This document shows, in pieces, positions 6,803-10,683 of a stretch of 10,683 bases of DNA (the first letter of the stretch is position 1; each line of letters begins with the position of its first letter). The position numbers and the translations under genes are program-made. The notes under the pieces were generated by a model. That model was not told the origin of the DNA and did no database searches. It saw nothing but the letters and a program-made list of their open reading frames with translations. The DNA comes from an uncultured Gemmatimonadota bacterium (lineage in GTDB: Bacteria > Gemmatimonadota > Gemmatimonadetes > Gemmatimonadales > Gemmatimonadaceae): contig CAMLHT010000122.1 in assembly GCA_946479895.1 (NCBI GenBank), forward strand, positions 1 to 10,683, read 5' to 3'.

Positions 6803-6821
6803 CCGCCCGTGTCACGGGCGG
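6803..6821 (+). terminator. GC-rich perfect inverted repeat after the lipoprotein gene
   Basis: CCGCCCGTG and CACGGGCGG are perfect 9-nt reverse complements around one central base, beginning two bases after the lipoprotein stop codon. As RNA this gives an 8-bp stem with a 3-nt loop. No T-run follows, so it would be a U-less terminator or an RNA-stabilising hairpin. As DNA it is a near-perfect palindrome and could alternatively be a protein-binding site upstream of the next gene. Confidence 0.45.
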
Positions 6822-6887
6822 CGCGATGCAACGCCGTCGCGGCGCGGTGACGATCGACGACGTCGCTCGCGGGCACCATCCGTCGAG

Positions 6888-6893
6888 TATCTT
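6888..6893 (+). promoter_or_regulatory. Candidate -10 hexamer (TATCTT) positioned for leaderless transcription
   Basis: TATCTT ends six bases before the GTG at 6900. Transcription starting about 7 nt after the hexamer would begin at the start codon itself. No Shine-Dalgarno sequence is seen before this GTG, which agrees with a leaderless message. No convincing -35 element lies 16-18 nt upstream. Confidence 0.45.
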
Positions 6894-6899
6894 GAGCGC

Positions 6900-7865
6900 G
6901 TGAATCGACAGCGAATCCTGCTTCTCGCCCAGATCGCACTCGCTGCCATCGTGCTCGGCTTCGCGGCGCGAGCGCTCATCACCTACTGGCACGACTTCCG
7001 GGCGCACTCCACCGGACTGCAGCTCGACTGGGGCTGGATCGCGGCATCAGGGGCAGCCTTCCTGTTCGCCTACGTCGTCCTCGTCCAGACCTGGCGTGCC
7101 GTGCTCGCCGCGTGGAGTTCGCGGATCGGCTTCGTGGATGCGGCGCACATCTTCGCCGTCTCCAGCCTGGCGCGCTACGTGCCGGGAAAGCTCTGGCAGA
7201 TTGGCGCCCTGAGCGTGCTCGCGAAGCGCGCCGGCGCCGAACCGGCGGCGGCGGCCGGCGCTGCCATCGTGAGCACCGTGGCGAACATCGTCACCGGCCT
7301 GCTGGTGGTGGTCGTCACGAGCTGGTCGCTCGCTGGCGTGGCCTATCGCCTTGCGGGGGCGCGCGCCGGTCTCGTGCTGGTGATCGCGAGCGGCATCCTG
7401 CTGATGGCCGCCCCCCTCGCATGGCCGCACCTGCGGCGACTCGCCGCGCGACTCACCGGCCGCGCGGTCACGCTCGAGAATCTTCCCGTCCGTGCGGTCG
7501 TCTACGCGGGGGTGGGCAACGCGCTCGCCTGGATCATCTACGGCGCGGCATTCCAGATGGTATCCCGCGGCGTCCTCGGCATCGCAGTCGGCAACACCAG
7601 CTCCTTCGTGGCCGTATACGCGATGTCCTACATTTTCGGCTATCTTGTGCTGTTCGCGCCCGCCGGCGTCGGCTTTCGCGAGTCGGCAATGATCCTCATC
7701 ATGCCCGCCGCCGGCCTGGCCAATCCCGCCCAGGCGGCAGTGATGGCCATCGCGTCCCGCCTGTGGCTCACCATCCTCGAGACGCTGCCCGGATTGCTGT
7801 TCCTCATGCTTCACACGGTTGGACCCACCCGTGACACCTCCACCCCACCCGATGCGAAAAGCTGA
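6900..7865 (+). CDS. LPG_synthase_TM (UPF0104) family polytopic membrane protein
   Basis: Integral membrane protein of 321 aa, about the usual size for stand-alone members of the family that forms the membrane (flippase) domain of MprF. Visible signatures are SSLARYVPGKLWQ (88-100), matching the family's conserved Y-x-PG-K element, and LFAPAGVGFRES (251-262), matching its PGGxGxRE-like element. Hydrophobic segments occur around 6-28, 45-70, 122-145, 155-172, 200-222, 235-256 and 280-305. Stand-alone relatives commonly lie beside glycosyltransferases, and the domain is fused to GT2 enzymes in some archaeal glycosylation proteins, which suggests a role in translocating or presenting lipid-linked sugars. 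That role is inferred here. The start is GTG at 6900, just after a -10-like hexamer. The 3' end overlaps the YfhO-like gene. There is no synthetase domain, so it is not an MprF. Confidence 0.88.
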   Translation: MNRQRILLLAQIALAAIVLGFAARALITYWHDFRAHSTGLQLDWGWIAASGAAFLFAYVVLVQTWRAVLAAWSSRIGFVDAAHIFAVSSLARYVPGKLWQIGALSVLAKRAGAEPAAAAGAAIVSTVANIVTGLLVVVVTSWSLAGVAYRLAGARAGLVLVIASGILLMAAPLAWPHLRRLAARLTGRAVTLENLPVRAVVYAGVGNALAWIIYGAAFQMVSRGVLGIAVGNTSSFVAVYAMSYIFGYLVLFAPAGVGFRESAMILIMPAAGLANPAQAAVMAIASRLWLTILETLPGLLFLMLHTVGPTRDTSTPPDAKS

Positions 7866-10311
7866 GCTGGCGATGCCGACGCCGACCAGGGAGCCACGAG
7901 GGGCGTTCGGCTGGGCTGCCCTGGCGTACGCCATCGCGACGATGGCGCTGGCCTATCCGGCGCTGGCCGGAAAATTCCTCGTCAACCCGCACAGCGATCA
8001 GTTCATCGCCGGCTACGCATTCCGCCAGTTCGGCGCGGAGTGGATGCGCTCGGGCAGGGGATTTCCGGAATGGAATCCCTACCTCTTCGGGGGAGTGCCG
8101 CATATCGCCGCCATGGCCGGCGACATCTTCTACCCCACCTTCCTGCTGCGCCTGGTCCTGCCGACCGACGTGGCGATGACGTGGGGGTTCATCCTCCACG
8201 TATTCCTGGCCGGCCTGTTCACCTACGGTTTCCTGCGCGCTTGGGGGTTGGGGTTCGTCCCCTCGCTGATCGGGGGGATGGCGTACCTGCTGGGTGGACC
8301 CATCGCCTCGTATGTCTCACCGGGGCATGACGGCAAGCTGTTCGTCAGCGCGCTGCTTCCGCTGGCCCTCTGGCTCCTCGTGCGCGGCATCCGTGACGGC
8401 CGGCTGTGGACGTGGGGAGCGTTCGCCATCACCATCGGGCTCGCGGTGCTCAGCCCGCATCCGCAGCTGCTGCAGTACCTGCTGCTGACGTCGGGCGCCT
8501 TCGCCCTGTTCCTGGCGCTCGGCCGCGACGCCAGTGGCGTTCAGCTCGACCGTCGGACCGCCGTGCGGCGCCTCGCCTTCGCACTCGGCGCGGTGATCAT
8601 CGGGATGGCAATGGGCGCGATCCAGTACGCGCCCGTGCGCGAATACGTGGCCTATTCGCCGCGCGCCGGCGGACGCGACTACGCCTACGCCACGAGCTAT
8701 TCCTTTCCGTTGATCGAGCTGTTCAACATGTACCTGCCGCAGTTCACCGGCATCCTCGACCGGTACTGGGGCCCGAACGGCATTCACCTCCACAGCGAAT
8801 ATCTCGGCAGCTCGGTGCTGCTCCTCGCGTCCGCGGCATTCGGTGGGGATGCGCGCCGGCGTTTCCGCCGGTTCTGGATCGGCGTGGCGGTGGTGTCCTT
8901 CCTCTGGATGCTCGGCGGCAGCACGCCGTTCTTTCACCTCGTCTATGCCGTCGTGCCGGGGACGACGTTCTTCCGCGCGCCGAGCACGATCATCTACGTC
9001 TTCGCCTTTGCCGTGAGCGTGTTCGCCGCGCTCGGCACCGAGCGGCTGCTGGAAGGGGCGCTGACGAGGCGCTTCCTGTTCGGGTGGCTGGGGGCCGCAG
9101 CGGCAATCGCGCTGCTCGCGTCGGTCGGTGTCGTGGGGGCCATGGCGGAGGCGGGCGCGCGCACGGCGGGCGCAACGCTCTTCCCGCAGTACGCCGCCGA
9201 GGCGTCCGAGCAGTGGGCGTCCCGCGCCAATGCGAACGGCGCCGAGGTCATCCTCGGCGCGTGGCGCAGCTTCCTGTTCGTCGCGCTCGCGGTCGGCGCG
9301 CTGTTCTGGTACCTGCGCACCCGCGCGAGCGTTGCGCTGGTCGGAGCAGCCCTCGCGGTCATCGTTGCGCTCGATCTCTGGAGCGTGGAGCGCGACTACT
9401 GGTTGTTCTCGCCCCCGGCGAGCGTGCTGTACGCCGCGGATCCGGCGATCGACCTCCTGAAGCAGCAAACCGAGCCCGGCCGGGTGGTGGTCTTCTCGCA
9501 GGGCGACTCCGGGATCACCGCCGCTGATCCCTATTACGGTACCGGCCGCGGCCAGCACATCGGCACGGGCACCGGCCTCATGGTGCACCGCATCCGCTCC
9601 GTCACGGGTTATCACGGCAACGAGATCGGCCGCTACCAGACGCTGATGGACATGCAGCTGTCGAACGGGGCGCCGGCGCTGGTCAGTCCGACTTTCTGGC
9701 GCCACGAGAATGTGCGATACCTCTACACGAATGTCCCGATCGCCGATCCCTCGCTCAAGTTGCTGACCGGACCGGTCCGCAATTCCGCGGGGTCCACCGT
9801 CTACCTCTATCGGCTGCCGGGGGACAACCCGTACGCATGGCTCGCCTCGGCAATCGCCAAGGCGCCGGACGCCGACGCCCAGGCCGCGGTGCTCGATCCG
9901 CGATTCGACCCCGCCCGGATCGCCGTGTTCGACACGTCGGCCACGGTACAGCCGAATGCCGGCCAGACCCCACCGGAACCGCTGCCGATCACGGCGACGA
10001 CGAGCAACCTCGCGCCTGGACAGGCCGATGTCGCGCTCAGCGCGCCGGCGCCCGCGGGCTCGGCACTGATCGTCTCGGAGAACTACTATCCTGGCTGGAA
10101 TGCGATGGTGGATGGCAAGGAGGTCGAGACCTACCGCGCCGACTACAACCTCATCGGCATTCCCCTGCCGGCTGGAGCGAAAGCGGTGAGCCTGCGCTAC
10201 CACGATCCAGCGGTGGCCACCGGACGCGTGATCACCATCGTCGCGATCCTTGCCGCCCTCGCCGCGCTCGGGGCAGGGCTGGCAGTCCAGCGGAGGCCGA
10301 GCATTGGCTGA
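7852..10311 (+). CDS. YfhO-family membrane protein (GT-C-like, putative glycosyltransferase)
   Basis: Large polytopic protein of 819 aa. YfhO-family proteins in Firmicutes are implicated in glycosylating teichoic acids using polyprenyl-phosphate sugars; here the acceptor is unknown. The N-terminus has a first membrane segment (about 20-40), then NPHSDQ (45-50) in the first outer loop, where GT-C enzymes carry their acidic catalytic residue (D49 is the candidate). FPEWNPYLFGGVP (71-83) and GDIFYPTFLLR (90-100) are strong family signatures. About a dozen membrane segments follow up to about 509. A soluble region (about 515-790) ends with SENYYPGWNAMVDG (742-755) and NLIGIPLPAG (766-775), typical of YfhO C-termini, and a last membrane helix at about 793-812. 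I chose ATG 7852; GTG 7831, TTG 7819 and ATG 7873 are also possible. It overlaps the upstream gene by 14 nt and the downstream gene by 8 nt. Confidence 0.88.
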   Translation: MRKAELAMPTPTREPRGAFGWAALAYAIATMALAYPALAGKFLVNPHSDQFIAGYAFRQFGAEWMRSGRGFPEWNPYLFGGVPHIAAMAGDIFYPTFLLRLVLPTDVAMTWGFILHVFLAGLFTYGFLRAWGLGFVPSLIGGMAYLLGGPIASYVSPGHDGKLFVSALLPLALWLLVRGIRDGRLWTWGAFAITIGLAVLSPHPQLLQYLLLTSGAFALFLALGRDASGVQLDRRTAVRRLAFALGAVIIGMAMGAIQYAPVREYVAYSPRAGGRDYAYATSYSFPLIELFNMYLPQFTGILDRYWGPNGIHLHSEYLGSSVLLLASAAFGGDARRRFRRFWIGVAVVSFLWMLGGSTPFFHLVYAVVPGTTFFRAPSTIIYVFAFAVSVFAALGTERLLEGALTRRFLFGWLGAAAAIALLASVGVVGAMAEAGARTAGATLFPQYAAEASEQWASRANANGAEVILGAWRSFLFVALAVGALFWYLRTRASVALVGAALAVIVALDLWSVERDYWLFSPPASVLYAADPAIDLLKQQTEPGRVVVFSQGDSGITAADPYYGTGRGQHIGTGTGLMVHRIRSVTGYHGNEIGRYQTLMDMQLSNGAPALVSPTFWRHENVRYLYTNVPIADPSLKLLTGPVRNSAGSTVYLYRLPGDNPYAWLASAIAKAPDADAQAAVLDPRFDPARIAVFDTSATVQPNAGQTPPEPLPITATTSNLAPGQADVALSAPAPAGSALIVSENYYPGWNAMVDGKEVETYRADYNLIGIPLPAGAKAVSLRYHDPAVATGRVITIVAILAALAALGAGLAVQRRPSIG
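10292..10296 (+). promoter_or_regulatory. Ribosome binding site deciding a TTG start
   Basis: GGAGG lies seven bases before the TTG at 10304, inside the end of the YfhO-like gene. It is the strongest ribosome-binding match near this junction, and no ATG or GTG lies between it and the conserved VIVPTYNE motif. Confidence 0.75.
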
Positions 10312-10683
10312 CCGGGCTCTCGTCATCGTCCCGACGTACAACGAACGGGAGAACATCCGCCGGCTCATCGACTCCGTCCTCGCCCAGGACGAGCGGATCG
10401 ACATGCTCATCGTCGACGACGGCTCGCCGGACGGGACGGGCGCGATCGTCGAGGAGATCGGGGCGTCGAACCCTCGCGTGCATCTGCTGTCGCGGCCGAA
10501 GAAGATGGGCCTGGGGACCGCATACGTGGCCGGTTTCCGCTGGGCGCTCGCGCGGGACTACGCCTACGTCCTCGAGATGGACGCCGACTTCTCGCACGAT
10601 CCCGTGCACCTCCCGCAGTTTCTCGCCGCGATCGAGCACACCGACCTCGTGCTTGGATCGCGCTACCAGGAGGGGCGGGTCAC
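10304..10683 (+). CDS. Polyprenol-phosphate mannosyltransferase-like GT2 (DPM1-like), 3' truncated by the window end
   Basis: The first 126 codons of a GT-A fold family 2 glycosyltransferase that probably makes polyprenyl-phosphate-mannose (or a related hexose) from a nucleotide sugar at the cytoplasmic membrane face. ALVIVPTYNERENI (about 5-18) and MLIVDDGSPDGTG (about 35-47) form the nucleotide-binding part. EMDADFSHDP is the highly characteristic DPM1/Ppm1 motif with the metal-binding DAD. VLGSRYQEG near the edge also fits. The start is TTG at 10304, preceded by GGAGG, and overlaps the YfhO-like stop by 8 nt. The frame is open to the last base, so the C-terminus is outside and it cannot be said whether membrane helices follow. 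It is clearly more DPM1-like than the other family 2 enzyme at 524-1507, which has a YPADLQ motif. Confidence 0.93.
   Translation, partial: MADRALVIVPTYNERENIRRLIDSVLAQDERIDMLIVDDGSPDGTGAIVEEIGASNPRVHLLSRPKKMGLGTAYVAGFRWALARDYAYVLEMDADFSHDPVHLPQFLAAIEHTDLVLGSRYQEGRV

Noticed and set aside
6826..6903. Resemblance of the short frame's VTIDDVAR segment to the start of LacI-type regulators
   Set aside because: Only a few residues match, the frame is 25 codons long, and the helix-turn-helix pattern breaks straight after. It is most likely chance, so I do not call a regulator remnant.
8317..10410. Very long open antisense frame (697 codons) opposite the YfhO-like gene
   Set aside because: The translation is rich in Arg, His and Asp with no domain or membrane segment, typical of the complement of GC-rich coding DNA. 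The sense strand has clear YfhO-family and DPM1 motifs.

Overview
The window is very GC-rich, gene-dense DNA with all ten recognisable genes on the + strand. Several neighbouring genes overlap by 4 nt. The codon use and the sigma-54 sequence suggest a free-living Gram-negative-type bacterium. A Gemmatimonadota-like organism is my best guess, but this is an impression from protein style and TAnCTT-type promoter hexamers, not a demonstrated assignment. I see no tRNA, rRNA, CRISPR array, insertion sequence, integrase or replication origin.

Layout. (1) 1-527 is the 3' end of rpoN (sigma-54), with its DNA-binding helix-turn-helix and RpoN box. (2) Its stop overlaps the start of a membrane-anchored family 2 glycosyltransferase (524-1507). 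(3) After a 90-nt gap comes a tightly packed surface-polysaccharide run: a GT4 glycosyltransferase (1598-2779), a FemAB/GNAT-like acyltransferase (2757-3797), a left-handed beta-helix O-acyltransferase (3794-4261) and a CE4-type polysaccharide deacetylase (4258-5700). (4) A 119-nt gap with a plausible promoter and a good ribosome binding site leads to a seven-repeat YVTN/beta-propeller lipoprotein (5820-6800). (5) A gap with a hairpin and a -10-like hexamer placed for leaderless transcription leads to a membrane cassette: an LPG_synthase_TM (UPF0104) protein (6900-7865), an 819-aa YfhO-family GT-C-like membrane protein (7852-10311) and a polyprenol-phosphate mannosyltransferase-like GT2 (10304 to beyond the end).

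How the genes may work together. The first run looks like an exopolysaccharide or lipopolysaccharide assembly and modification unit: two glycosyltransferases, one predicted to add acyl groups and one to remove N-acetyl groups, plus a FemAB-like transferase of the kind often found in exosortase/PEP-CTERM polysaccharide loci. The last cassette fits a lipid-linked sugar system. A DPM1-like enzyme would make polyprenyl-phosphate-sugar on the cytoplasmic side, the YfhO-like protein would use it outside the membrane, and the UPF0104 protein could help with lipid translocation. That pathway is inference from family membership and gene order. No polymerase, flippase (Wzx/Wzy), exosortase or acceptor protein is in the window, so the final glycan cannot be named.
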